Positions 14,287-22,334 of a stretch of 48,824 bases of DNA are shown here, piece after piece. The stretch spans positions 1-48,824 of the forward strand of contig JAGCLD010000021.1 in the NCBI GenBank assembly GCA_017647145.1. The letters are read 5' to 3'. Both the position numbers and the translations under genes were made by a program. The notes below the pieces were generated by a model that worked only from the letters and a program-made list of their open reading frames with translations, was not told where the DNA came from and searched no databases. The stretch is from Paludibacteraceae bacterium (GTDB taxonomy: Bacteria > Bacteroidota > Bacteroidia > Bacteroidales > Paludibacteraceae). How positions within the stretch are numbered: the first letter of the stretch is position 1; every line of letters begins with the position of its first letter.

Positions 14287-14745
14287 TTACGCTTTGAATA
14301 GATATACTTTCTCATTGTTCGGTGTTGGGCGAGTATCCACATGGAGCCACGTTACATCATCCTCCATGCGTATATTGCAAGGCAACTTGTACTGCTCTGC
14401 TATTATCTTACTGCGCATCTCTGCTGCGCTCATATGACTGCTGATGGCATCCACTGCAATGCCTTGTTGATGACCACTGATGTACACCTTGTTGTTTTTC
14501 GTTTTTTCCTGCACCAATGGACACAAGTTGCAACGCAATCCTCTCTGCTTGTTCACACCTGCATTCACAACCATCGGGACTTTCAAGATGTCACGACGTA
14601 TAATCAGCAACACATGAAGCAAGTCGGTCTGCAAAAACTGCCAACTGTTGAAACCATGCTTGGCATACACATGATCACACACCAATTCTTTGATGTTGAA
14701 AAACTGCTTTAATTCTTCTATAATTTGATTCCTATTCATACTCAT
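14287..14745 (-). CDS. Endolysin, peptidase M15 (D-Ala/L-Ala-D-Glu type), 152 aa
   Basis: Zinc-binding motifs of the M15 family are intact: S90-G-H92-x-x-G-x-A-x-D99 (SGHQQGIAVD) and W133-x-H135-x-D137 (WLHVD). The enzyme cuts peptide cross-bridges of peptidoglycan. There is no signal peptide, so release to the periplasm would need a holin. The neighbours are the 87-residue protein and the holin-like TM/coiled-coil protein upstream and the u-spanin downstream, forming a complete lysis block. Confidence 0.88.
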   Translation of the reverse strand: MSMNRNQIIEELKQFFNIKELVCDHVYAKHGFNSWQFLQTDLLHVLLIIRRDILKVPMVVNAGVNKQRGLRCNLCPLVQEKTKNNKVYISGHQQGIAVDAISSHMSAAEMRSKIIAEQYKLPCNIRMEDDVTWLHVDTRPTPNNEKVYLFKA

Positions 14746-14750
14746 TAAAT

Positions 14751-15014
14751 CTATTCTGCTACTTCGTAAGTTGCTTCAAAGATTTCTGGCTTGCAAGGAT
14801 AGAACTCTCCTTTCACACCCTTGATAATGTAATCTCCGACATTTGCAGTCATTACACCCTCTAATGTGTCAATTTTGAATGTAGGGTTATTTCTATCCGA
14901 GTAATCTACAAGGATTGCAATACCACCCATAAACTCTTGAATCTCTCTAATTCGTTCTGCGGTGTCCACAAATTGAATTGCATCTATAACTACTGGTTTC
15001 TTTCTGTACTTCAT
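14751..15014 (-). CDS. Small conserved phage protein with VGDYIIKG motif, 87 aa
   Basis: Begins MKYRKKPVVIDAIQF and contains TLEGVMTANVGDYIIKGVKG followed by EFYPCKPEIFEATYE. This P/VGDYI-type domain is common next to lysis genes in phages of many hosts, where it is annotated without function. It is a compact beta-rich domain with no membrane span. It sits between the endolysin and the holin-like gene, with spacers of 5 and 12 nt. Confidence 0.75.
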   Translation of the reverse strand: MKYRKKPVVIDAIQFVDTAERIREIQEFMGGIAILVDYSDRNNPTFKIDTLEGVMTANVGDYIIKGVKGEFYPCKPEIFEATYEVAE

Positions 15015-15026
15015 ACTTATATCGTT

Positions 15027-15479
15027 TTATTCTTGTTCTATTGCTACTGTATGACCACACGTTGAACATGTATTCTTCTTTCTATCTCTGGGTGGTTCTC
15101 TGTCTGCGCATCCATTCACACGGCATTCATTCCAACTTAACTCGGCTATCTGCATAAGTAGTTTGTGAATTTCAATCTCCTTATCTTTTATCTCAAGTTC
15201 TCGCTTGCCCATGAAGATGTTTCTCTCTTCAAGAAGGTCATTGATACGCTTGCGTAGTTGTTCAATCTTCTCATCTTTCTTGGTAATGATGGCGTCTTTT
15301 TCGGAACATTTCTTTTCTTTCTCATGATACATCTCCTTCCATTCCTCCACCACTTTACTCTCATTCTCCAACTGCTTACCACGTTTGGTCTCTCTGATAA
15401 ACCAAATTCCTCCTCCTCCAAGTGCGCCTACCACACTACTCACAGCACAAGCTACAATCGTTATCCAATTTATATCCAT
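15027..15479 (-). CDS. Holin-like membrane protein with coiled coil and Cys cluster, 150 aa
   Basis: One N-terminal transmembrane helix (residues about 5-27, WITIVACAVSSVVGALGGGG) is followed by an 80-residue Lys/Glu coiled coil and a C-terminal Cys/His cluster (CRVNGC and CSTCGH) that may bind zinc. The position just upstream of an M15 endolysin suggests a holin, pinholin or lysis regulator. A single span with a long cytoplasmic coil is unusual for a classical holin, so an accessory membrane lysis protein is an alternative. The tRNA-like gene lies just upstream of its start. Confidence 0.55.
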   Translation of the reverse strand: MDINWITIVACAVSSVVGALGGGGIWFIRETKRGKQLENESKVVEEWKEMYHEKEKKCSEKDAIITKKDEKIEQLRKRINDLLEERNIFMGKRELEIKDKEIEIHKLLMQIAELSWNECRVNGCADREPPRDRKKNTCSTCGHTVAIEQE

Positions 15480-15507
15480 CTCAATTATTTATTTTAACTC
15501 TTCTTTG

Positions 15508-15577
15508 CTCGGCAGGGTGGACTCGAACCACCGTCACTTACTTGTAAGTTATTCTACGCCAACTGAACTACTGCCGA
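15508..15577 (-). tRNA. tRNA-like gene with abnormal anticodon arm (possible pseudo-tRNA)
   Basis: On the minus strand TCGGCAG (15577-15571) pairs with CTGCCGA (15515-15509), a D-arm GTTC/GAAT encloses a loop with GG, and the T-arm GGTGG-TTCGAGT-CCACC is perfect. The discriminator is G. The anticodon arm (15536-15549) is only 14 nt instead of 17 and is a complete palindrome (ACTTAC-AA-GTAAGT), so no standard seven-base loop can form and the anticodon cannot be read. It could be a decayed tRNA, a tRNA-like processing signal or an unusual tRNA. Confidence 0.65.
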
Positions 15578-15590
15578 AATTGCTTAAAAA

Positions 15591-15986
15591 TTATGCCGGA
15601 GCATTAAGCTCGTCAATCATTTCTTTGAAGCGAACTTTGACCGTCACATTCTGATTCTTCATAATCTTAGAAATCAAGTCAAACAATTCGTCGCTCACCT
15701 CACTAACAGTCTCAGCATTAGTAGCCAAAGAATCACGAATCACCTTTGCAAGGTTAAATAGCATAATAGCTTCTTCATCGTTATTAGTCTTGGCATTCAA
15801 CAAATTAGGCAATACAATGCTACCAAAAGTAATCGGTGTCTTCATCTTCTGCATCATAGCCGCTACCTGCGCATTGTCTTTCAACTGAGGCAAGGCTTGG
15901 CGTTGAAGCAAATTCAAACTGTTCGCATTGGTAATAGGTTCTCCGTTAATGTCAAGAACCACACGATTAAATACAATTTTCTTCAT
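15591..15986 (-). CDS. Hypothetical phage structural/assembly protein, 131 aa
   Basis: A mostly helical, slightly acidic protein beginning MKKIVFNRVVLDINGEPITN, with a beta-hairpin N-terminus and a helical body (LLNAKTNNDEEAIMLFNLAK). It follows the tail-fibre gene in the late operon. Small helical proteins after a fibre gene are frequently chaperones or tail-assembly factors, but I have no motif to prove it. The tRNA-like gene follows. Confidence 0.55.
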   Translation of the reverse strand: MKKIVFNRVVLDINGEPITNANSLNLLQRQALPQLKDNAQVAAMMQKMKTPITFGSIVLPNLLNAKTNNDEEAIMLFNLAKVIRDSLATNAETVSEVSDELFDLISKIMKNQNVTVKVRFKEMIDELNAPA

Positions 15987-16025
15987 AAGTTCTGTTTTTT
16001 AAAATTGTTAATGTTATATTTTGTT

Positions 16026-18569
16026 TTATTGATTGATTAAAGCCATAATAGATTCATAATTTTCCAACAGGGTTGACAACTTGCTCCATTTTGATTCTGG
16101 AACACAATGATAAACCGTTCCGTTTATCTTAATTGTGTCGGATGGTCCATGTACTTCAACTTCTCTGACTCCATCGCCTATATGGATACTTTGTTCATCT
16201 TCAACTAACAAATCACCAATGTCTTCATAGTTTGAATTTACACTACGCAAATGGAGATTTTTCACATACAAAGGCTTACTGCCAAACTCCAACAAATCGT
16301 CAGGGCTTTCACTCTCTCCGGTAGATAAAAATGTCAATCCGCCACATTCCAACGACAAACCCTCGTTGTTATATAGGCTGTCGATTAAATTAAATCTTCC
16401 ACCCTGCAAATAAGTTCTTTTAGGACTTGCGCCCATTAATTCATATTCACACCCCATAATAACCTTGTTGTCGGGGAAATTCTTAATGCCGATATGAAAT
16501 TTGGATGATGAATAGTCAATTGCTTCGCCATAATCCACAATGTTATATTCCCAATCCATTCCAAGCATAACACACGGAAGAATTGTTGCTGGAGTAAATC
16601 CCATGATACCTTCAATATGGTCTGCCGGGAATGCATCTGGGTTGCTTGACTCTACAGGCTCATTAGTAGCTCTAGACATTAAGCCCGGTAAACCTCCATA
16701 CGAAATATTAAAAGGATATAACGTGGATAGATCATCCGCACTTTGATAAGGCACATTGTAAGGAATGTTATACGAAAAATAACTTAAACTTTCATCTACT
16801 GATTCACCTTCTAGATATTTGAACTTATTGCCATTTATCATTAAAGAATCACCTTGCCCAGGGATAGCAACTACAAACACACCACGAGACGAAAATAATT
16901 CATATACATCAAGATCATCTGATAAACCAAAACCAACAATTTTCGCACCACTCGAAGACATAATACCATTTAGCACATATCTCTCATCATTAATTGCCAT
17001 CTCACCTAATATCGTGGAATTATTCATTAAACAATTCCCGCTATGTAAATCTGCAACAGAAAACCCACGGTCAGTATAACTAACACCTTGAAAATCTACA
17101 AGCCCATCAAACACAAAAGATTTCAAAATTTCTGTACCTGAGTGGCTTTTATCTATAGAAAACATCCCACCAAGCAGAGAGACATCCTCATACCAATCCA
17201 CAGTTCCTACACCATCATATGCCAACCCATAAGTACTCTCAAATAATGGCGTAGCATCTGGATGTGCACCATTTATTTTTACAGTGTTAGCAGCAAGGAT
17301 TTCAGAACTCAAGTCAGCCAATGGATAGTATCCTAAAGTATCACCTGCATTGACATGAGGTACCTCAGTTCTCAACTCAATAATACCACCCCAAGTATCA
17401 ACATCATTCTCCCTCCCGTAATAACCATTAACAGGATAGTATTCATTATTATAAGAAATATCAGGCAACGCACCAAAGGTAAAACCTATCACATCTTTAC
17501 CTCCTTCAATACCAACCCAAGTGCCGCGTGATTGCAAAGTACCTAGATAAAGATCCTGTGTCGACACTTTAGTATTACCATAATCGTATTCTGTATGATA
17601 ACCTTGCCCCAAACCACCATACACATAAATAAACGTACTTTCAGTTGAATCAACATAATGCTCGCTATAATACACACGCTCACCTTGACTGTTGATTATA
17701 GCACTACCCGAATCATCATCACTACTAAGCGCACTGAGTTGTGCATTCAAGTCTTCAAGATATTGTTCGCCAAATGTGTAACGATATTCATTATAATCAG
17801 CACCAATTTCCAAAACGTTACCTGTCGTATCTTGAATCAAAGTATAATCAGGTAACACCACCCATAATTGTTCTGAATCAACACCTGCCTCAGTAGCACC
17901 AGTGTACATTATAAATGGCTCACCTTTATTGTCAGTTATATAAGTTGACTGATAACAATCACCATTTGAGTATATGGAATTTGATGACATGAATGGTCCT
18001 AATGCGACTATACCTCCTAAGCCTTCTGCGCTTAATATTTCTTGAATCGTAAGTGCGTATAATCCCATATCATTTTGTACGCTACCTACTATTACTCCAC
18101 TTGTGTTTTCTACGCTACCATCTTCACCAACCATTGTCCCTGACATTATATTCACAAAGTTGTCTGGCATAGCCATATCATCATTTGATGGGTCAACATA
18201 ATAAACTCCAAGAATGTCCCTTAATCGTACTGAATAGTCATCTAATATGATAGGAAGAGAACGCAAGTTCAACTTCATAACATCATCCACTTCAATAGCA
18301 TGGTCTCCGTTGTTATATTTTACAACAAGAAGTTCTTCTGTGTCATCAATATGTACACCTACACTTGAGCCTTGTTGACTTTGTTGACTTCGTTGGCGAA
18401 GGTATCGTCTAAACAAATCCTGAGTTATAAATTCACCACCTTGATAGTTTTTCATGTAATCCCTTTCAAAGGAAGCACCTTCAAGAGATTCTTGTGAATA
18501 TCCTGATAATAAATCTTCAACATAGGATTTCAAATCCGAAACTATCTTATCAATCTCCTCTTTACTCAT
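16026..18569 (-). CDS. Tail fibre/receptor-binding type protein, 847 aa
   Basis: Residues 1-60 are helical (SYVEDLLSGYSQESLEGASF) and probably attach to the virion. The remainder is Ser/Gly/Tyr/Asp-rich with dense beta-strand patterns and very few Cys, like a trimeric fibre or tailspike body. The last segment (VPESKWSKLSTLLENYESIM) is a short helix that could be a trimerisation bundle. No enzymatic residues can be assigned. It overlaps the 211-residue connector-like gene by 4 nt. It is the most likely host-recognition protein in the window. Confidence 0.6.
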   Translation of the reverse strand: MSKEEIDKIVSDLKSYVEDLLSGYSQESLEGASFERDYMKNYQGGEFITQDLFRRYLRQRSQQSQQGSSVGVHIDDTEELLVVKYNNGDHAIEVDDVMKLNLRSLPIILDDYSVRLRDILGVYYVDPSNDDMAMPDNFVNIMSGTMVGEDGSVENTSGVIVGSVQNDMGLYALTIQEILSAEGLGGIVALGPFMSSNSIYSNGDCYQSTYITDNKGEPFIMYTGATEAGVDSEQLWVVLPDYTLIQDTTGNVLEIGADYNEYRYTFGEQYLEDLNAQLSALSSDDDSGSAIINSQGERVYYSEHYVDSTESTFIYVYGGLGQGYHTEYDYGNTKVSTQDLYLGTLQSRGTWVGIEGGKDVIGFTFGALPDISYNNEYYPVNGYYGRENDVDTWGGIIELRTEVPHVNAGDTLGYYPLADLSSEILAANTVKINGAHPDATPLFESTYGLAYDGVGTVDWYEDVSLLGGMFSIDKSHSGTEILKSFVFDGLVDFQGVSYTDRGFSVADLHSGNCLMNNSTILGEMAINDERYVLNGIMSSSGAKIVGFGLSDDLDVYELFSSRGVFVVAIPGQGDSLMINGNKFKYLEGESVDESLSYFSYNIPYNVPYQSADDLSTLYPFNISYGGLPGLMSRATNEPVESSNPDAFPADHIEGIMGFTPATILPCVMLGMDWEYNIVDYGEAIDYSSSKFHIGIKNFPDNKVIMGCEYELMGASPKRTYLQGGRFNLIDSLYNNEGLSLECGGLTFLSTGESESPDDLLEFGSKPLYVKNLHLRSVNSNYEDIGDLLVEDEQSIHIGDGVREVEVHGPSDTIKINGTVYHCVPESKWSKLSTLLENYESIMALINQ

Positions 18570-19201
18570 ATAATCTGTATTTTATTTGTTAATTCATCTT
18601 GCATTACTTTTGTGTCATTACCAAAAATATTCAACACCTTAATGGCTGTCATGATGATAATTTCCTCTTCAATTTTACTACAAACACCCTCAGCTTTTAA
18701 GCGTGGAATATATGTCAATCGATATGAGCAGCTGGTTTTATTAGGAACACTGTATAACTCTATCTTCCTCTCATAATCGTTAGCAACCATTGCGGCTACC
18801 GGCTTAACTCTACCGCCTCTTGCAAAAGGATTTTGCTGTAACATATATGCCGGAGAGTCTTGATGAATAAGATGATAGACATCTCTATTGAGAAAATTTT
18901 GATGAAGGCGCACGAAACGAAGAAAATTACATGGTATAGATATGTGTAATACTCCTTTTCCGTCACTTTTTACTTCATCTTCTATATCTATTGTATCTGC
19001 ACCAAGTCTGCTTAATGGAATTATCTGCATAACATCACAACAAGCCTCATCAAGACACTCATCAATATATGTTGCGATAGGCTTGACCTTCCGGGCAGTG
19101 CTATCACCTGCAACAGCAATCAAACCATCTGCAATGTCATTATAGGGAGACACCTCCTCTAATTTGACCAACACGGCTTGTATGTATTCTTCACGCTTCA
19201 T
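18566..19201 (-). CDS. Probable head-tail connector/adaptor protein, 211 aa
   Basis: An N-terminal helical half (MKREEYIQAVLVKLEEVSP, then YIDECLDEACCDVMQIIPLS) is followed by beta-rich and helical parts ending in a C-terminal helix. Phage gp4/gp6-like connector proteins have a similar size and all-helical N-terminus, and the gene lies between the capsid block and the fibre. The ATG overlaps the preceding stop by 1 nt. The identification rests on context; direct family recognition is not certain. Confidence 0.5.
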   Translation of the reverse strand: MKREEYIQAVLVKLEEVSPYNDIADGLIAVAGDSTARKVKPIATYIDECLDEACCDVMQIIPLSRLGADTIDIEDEVKSDGKGVLHISIPCNFLRFVRLHQNFLNRDVYHLIHQDSPAYMLQQNPFARGGRVKPVAAMVANDYERKIELYSVPNKTSCSYRLTYIPRLKAEGVCSKIEEEIIIMTAIKVLNIFGNDTKVMQDELTNKIQII

Positions 19202-19578
19202 TATAGGTTAGGGAAGTTTATGTTCAACTCTTCTGCTTTTCGGAGAGCATCTTGACGACTACGAAGGGTGGATTTGTCAACACCATATTTCTCCACCAAT
19301 ATCTTGTTGGCATCTTGAGTGCGTGTCACTTCCGCATACTCGGCAACATAATCAACTTTTGGCTTATAGTCAACGACGATACGATCTACCTCTTCATGAA
19401 CCACCGTGCCAAATACATCGCTCTTACGAATGGCTGTAGCAATCTCTGAATCGGTGGTGGTATATATGCCTGTTTTATAAATACTGCCCCTATCACGGAA
19501 ACGAATGTTTACACTTCTGCCTTTCACATTTACATCGTAACTGTATCGCTTGGGGTAGGCTGTAAATATATATAACAT
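19201..19578 (-). CDS. Small capsid-proximal structural protein, 125 aa
   Basis: Residues 1-70 are beta-rich (KRYSYDVNVKGRSVNIRFRDRGSIY), and residues 85-125 are a basic, helical tail (NKILVEKYGVDKSTLRSRQD). The gene follows the major capsid gene after a long hairpin (19599-19632). It may be a capsid decoration or head-completion protein. No family recognised. Confidence 0.55.
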   Translation of the reverse strand: MLYIFTAYPKRYSYDVNVKGRSVNIRFRDRGSIYKTGIYTTTDSEIATAIRKSDVFGTVVHEEVDRIVVDYKPKVDYVAEYAEVTRTQDANKILVEKYGVDKSTLRSRQDALRKAEELNINFPNL

Positions 19579-19598
19579 AATTTTCTACTTCTTAAATA

Positions 19599-19632
19599 AC
19601 AGAGGGCATGGGCAGACACCCACGCCCTCTGT
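19599..19632 (-). promoter_or_regulatory. Long hairpin after the major capsid gene
   Basis: ACAGAGGGC and GCCCTCTGT arms extend through GTGGG/CCCA-type pairs with a short loop, about 14-15 bp. On the minus strand it is followed only by TTATTT, so it may be a leaky terminator or RNA stabiliser that lets the capsid message outnumber downstream genes. Confidence 0.55.
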
Positions 19633-19654
19633 CGTAACAACAACTTTAACTAAC

Positions 19655-21076
19655 TTAAACACGTTTCATGGTTACAAATCCATGGCATTGTGGATATTTC
19701 AAAATCGGAGATGAAATCTCACTCCATACGGTGGACTTACCATCGTAGGCCCCGGTTTCTTTCAACTTCAATTCAGTTTGACCTACTGTGTAGAACACAC
19801 GTTTTTGCAAGTATTGACGGTCAATAATCAATGCACAATCGGTATGACCCAACTTGTCAAGCAATGGGTGAGACAAGCAGAGCAAGGTGTAGTTCATCAA
19901 CTTAATCTTGCGGAAGTCAAATTCAAACTTGTGCTCGGTATCGTTCACGTTTTGATACTTCACGATTTCTGGAATCTTGAAGAACTCTGTCGCAAAACCG
20001 CTACCCATAAAGCAATAACGAGTATTACTTCCGCTGTTGCCGATAAAGAGTTCATTCATCAAGTCAAGAATCTTAGCATAAGAAAACTCCTTGCCACTTC
20101 CTGCCGCACCGCCTACAGTGATATCCTTTACTACACCGCCACCATCTACCAACTGTTCAATGATACCGGAGCAAGTATAAGTGTAGAGACGAGTAGTTGT
20201 GTCATAGGTGTATGAACGAACACCAAAGATATAAGTCTTCTCGATATCTTCGGCAAATTGTTGCATAACCAACTCATCAATGTCGCTCTTGTCCCATTTC
20301 ACTTCTTTCATAGAATCAATCATCACGTTAGACACGAGAGATTGAACCATGAACTTCTGCATGTATTGTGTTTTTTCGGTTGGGAGAGCAGAGTAAGGAA
20401 CTGTACTTGCATCAATTTCGCTTGCTGCGTGACCTAAGATGTAAATGGTTGTTCCTGCCGGGATTTCTACATTTGCCTTGCCATTGAAGAATTGCAACTC
20501 AAGTTTACCGGTTGTAACATTAGCAACGCGAGCTGCCAAACATACACCTTTCATTGCAACACCATCTTGGTTGTAGCCGTCAATGCCACTGAAGATGATT
20601 TGGTCGGTTTTATCGAACACTCCCTCGTTGTTTACTTCAAGTTGCAAGATAGCAGGTTTCTCTCTGTCAACAGCAGCAGAAGTAAGTGTAAGTGCAGTCT
20701 TGACAGAATCCTCAGTAACACGTAAATCAACACTATAATAACCATAACGCATAGAACGAATTTGCTTGAATCCCATGTCGCGCGTCATTGCGTTAATCGG
20801 AGCGGTTGAAAAACCCATCTTAACTATGTCATCATCGTATGCATCTTTAAGAAGGTTACTTCCAACTTCTCTAACAGTATCGGTCTTCAAATCATCGTTG
20901 AGGTGCACAGCGGCTCCGTCTGCACCATTGGTGTTTACAGCAACAGCCGCAAAAGCCACCATGCCACCAAATTCTCCACTTCCTCCTAAGAGGTAATCAA
21001 TGGTAACTGCGATTGCACACACCATCAACAGCAACCAATTCTTTCCTAAATTTTTCATCAAATCTTTCATTCGCAA
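19655..21076 (-). CDS. Major capsid protein (HK97-type, inferred), 473 aa
   Basis: Length and place, directly after the scaffold gene at the head of the late operon, identify the major capsid protein. The body is a mixture of helices and strands with a long internal beta region, and ends YPQCHGFVTMKRV. I do not see a sequence motif that proves the HK97 fold. An odd feature is a hydrophobic N-terminal stretch (residues 13-44, NWLLLMVCAIAVTIDYLLGG and onward to VAFAAVAV) preceded by basic residues, which looks like a membrane or signal segment. A strong hairpin follows the stop, consistent with high expression. Confidence 0.72.
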   Translation of the reverse strand: MRMKDLMKNLGKNWLLLMVCAIAVTIDYLLGGSGEFGGMVAFAAVAVNTNGADGAAVHLNDDLKTDTVREVGSNLLKDAYDDDIVKMGFSTAPINAMTRDMGFKQIRSMRYGYYSVDLRVTEDSVKTALTLTSAAVDREKPAILQLEVNNEGVFDKTDQIIFSGIDGYNQDGVAMKGVCLAARVANVTTGKLELQFFNGKANVEIPAGTTIYILGHAASEIDASTVPYSALPTEKTQYMQKFMVQSLVSNVMIDSMKEVKWDKSDIDELVMQQFAEDIEKTYIFGVRSYTYDTTTRLYTYTCSGIIEQLVDGGGVVKDITVGGAAGSGKEFSYAKILDLMNELFIGNSGSNTRYCFMGSGFATEFFKIPEIVKYQNVNDTEHKFEFDFRKIKLMNYTLLCLSHPLLDKLGHTDCALIIDRQYLQKRVFYTVGQTELKLKETGAYDGKSTVWSEISSPILKYPQCHGFVTMKRV

Positions 21077-21097
21077 TTTATTTTTAAGGGTTAAACA

Positions 21098-21817
21098 TTA
21101 AAGATTTCGTCTTGATTCACGATTAGCACGAATGGAACTCATGCGATTATCGGTACGAGGACTTTCCACTTTTACTCCTGCACCTGTTTCAGGCAATGAA
21201 GGGTAATTGGCTTCTTTAGCAATCTTCTCAACAATCTTTTCATTGCGTCCTTTTACAAGTCCTGCTTGCTCGGCAGTAGCCACATCTTCATCGTAATGAA
21301 TCATCTTGTCAATTGCATCAAGCTGCGCTTCTGCCACCTCATACGATGCCATAGGGTCAAACAATGCCGCTTTGGCTTGAGCCATCCACTCTTCAGGGTC
21401 ATAGCCTTTACTTTCACACCATGCCTTAAACACTTCGTTCTGTTTGGCAATCTTCTCGTCACGAGTCTTGTTCGCTTTGGCTTCTTCTTCTTTCTTGGCG
21501 ACATATTCTTCCGAACTGATCTCGCCATTCATGTAGCCTTTGAACAAGTCGCTCATGTTCAAAAGAGCCAATTCAGGGTGTCCTTCCGGACCACGTTCAT
21601 AAATCTCTGCAAATACAGCACTCAATTCTGGACTTGATTGGATGGCTTCCGACAGACGGGCATTGTCGGAGCGTTGCTTTTTTGCCCACTCATGCTCCGC
21701 ATCATAATCCTCCATCATCTTGCCATATAAAGCATCCTCATCTTCTATGTCCGGATACTTTGCACGCAGATTGGCATCCAATAAGTCACGGTTAGATTTC
21801 TTAACTTCTTCTTCCAT
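21098..21817 (-). CDS. Capsid scaffolding protein, 239 aa
   Basis: A highly charged, almost fully helical protein with many Glu, Lys and Ala residues, a helical core (EEYVAKKEEEAKANKTRDEK) and an Arg-rich C-terminal tail (SSIRANRESRRNL) of the kind that binds the capsid inner surface. It is the first gene of the leftward late operon, ahead of the major capsid gene with a 21-nt gap. The composition and order match scaffold proteins; no protease motif is present. The promoter with an activator box lies at 21841-21884. Confidence 0.75.
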   Translation of the reverse strand: MEEEVKKSNRDLLDANLRAKYPDIEDEDALYGKMMEDYDAEHEWAKKQRSDNARLSEAIQSSPELSAVFAEIYERGPEGHPELALLNMSDLFKGYMNGEISSEEYVAKKEEEAKANKTRDEKIAKQNEVFKAWCESKGYDPEEWMAQAKAALFDPMASYEVAEAQLDAIDKMIHYDEDVATAEQAGLVKGRNEKIVEKIAKEANYPSLPETGAGVKVESPRTDNRMSSIRANRESRRNL

Positions 21818-21840
21818 TACTATTCATTTAAAAATTTCCA

Positions 21841-21884
21841 CAAAAATAAAACTTGCACTTGTTAAATTTGGGCGGTTTTTGGTT
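21841..21884 (-). promoter_or_regulatory. Phage late promoter P1 (activator box plus -7 box)
   Basis: On the minus strand AACCAAAAACCGCCC (21884-21870) is followed after 21 nt by TATTTTTG (21848-21841). Transcription would start near 21835, 18 nt before the scaffold ATG. The same arrangement, with identical spacing, occurs at 42355-42398. No TTTG -33 element is present at the usual place, so the box probably recruits an activator. Confidence 0.65.
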
Positions 21885-21891
21885 TTTCTAT

Positions 21892-21906
21892 GGGCGGTTT
21901 TTGGTT
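21892..21906 (-). repeat. Second copy of the activator box
   Basis: GGGCGGTTTTTGGTT on the plus strand, identical to 21870-21884 and 22 bp from it, about two helical turns, so both would face the same side of the DNA. It lies 17 nt before the rightward TAATTTTG box and may also influence the divergent promoter. Confidence 0.6.
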
Positions 21907-21923
21907 AAAAGTGGGAGGATGTG

Positions 21924-21931
21924 TAATTTTG
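21924..21931 (+). promoter_or_regulatory. Rightward promoter -7 box for the packaging operon
   Basis: TAATTTTG, only 4 nt before the ATG at 21936. If used, the transcript would begin at or within a few nt of the start codon, so translation would be leaderless or start further down. Confidence 0.45.
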
Positions 21932-21935
21932 TGGT

Positions 21936-22334
21936 ATGATAAATAATTTGAAGTACTTACGGGATAAGGATATGATTGATGTCTATAATCAAATCCTTAA
22001 AAGTGGAATCAATGTTACCATGCTGACAAGGGAGAAAGTAGCAAGGATGGTGTCATCATCCGAAGCACCAAGATTCTACATCACTCCTAAGATGGCAGAG
22101 CGGTATGTGTATGGATACCTCAGAGGAGAGAACCCGGTTCAGTCATCAACACGTCAACGAATGATTTGCAATCTTGTAGAGGTGTATCACCACATAATGC
22201 GGTCGGGAAAATATAGAACTAAGGTTGAGGTATGGAATGCGGTGGTGCGACACCCGGCTAAAGAGTTCTATGCAGGACACAAAACAGTAATAAATCTTAT
22301 ATACACTAAAATCCACCAATATGAAAGAAAATAA
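21936..22334 (+). CDS. Hypothetical HTH-like phage protein, 132 aa
   Basis: A basic protein, largely helical, with a patch YITPKMAERYVYGYLRG and several Arg/Lys-rich helices that fit DNA-binding helix-turn-helix segments. It is first in the rightward packaging operon, divergent from the scaffold/capsid operon and right next to the activator boxes. This makes it a candidate late regulator or small terminase subunit, neither of which the sequence decides. Its stop overlaps the next gene by 14 nt. ATG 21972 (MIDVYNQ) is an alternative start. Confidence 0.55.
   Translation: MINNLKYLRDKDMIDVYNQILKSGINVTMLTREKVARMVSSSEAPRFYITPKMAERYVYGYLRGENPVQSSTRQRMICNLVEVYHHIMRSGKYRTKVEVWNAVVRHPAKEFYAGHKTVINLIYTKIHQYERK

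Noticed and set aside
15508-15577. tRNA as the prophage attachment site
   Set aside because: It is deep inside the late operon, far from the integrase, and has no duplicated 3' end visible near the prophage boundary.
16026-18569. Diversity-generating retroelement target in the tail fibre
   Set aside because: No reverse transcriptase gene and no template repeat pair seen in the window.
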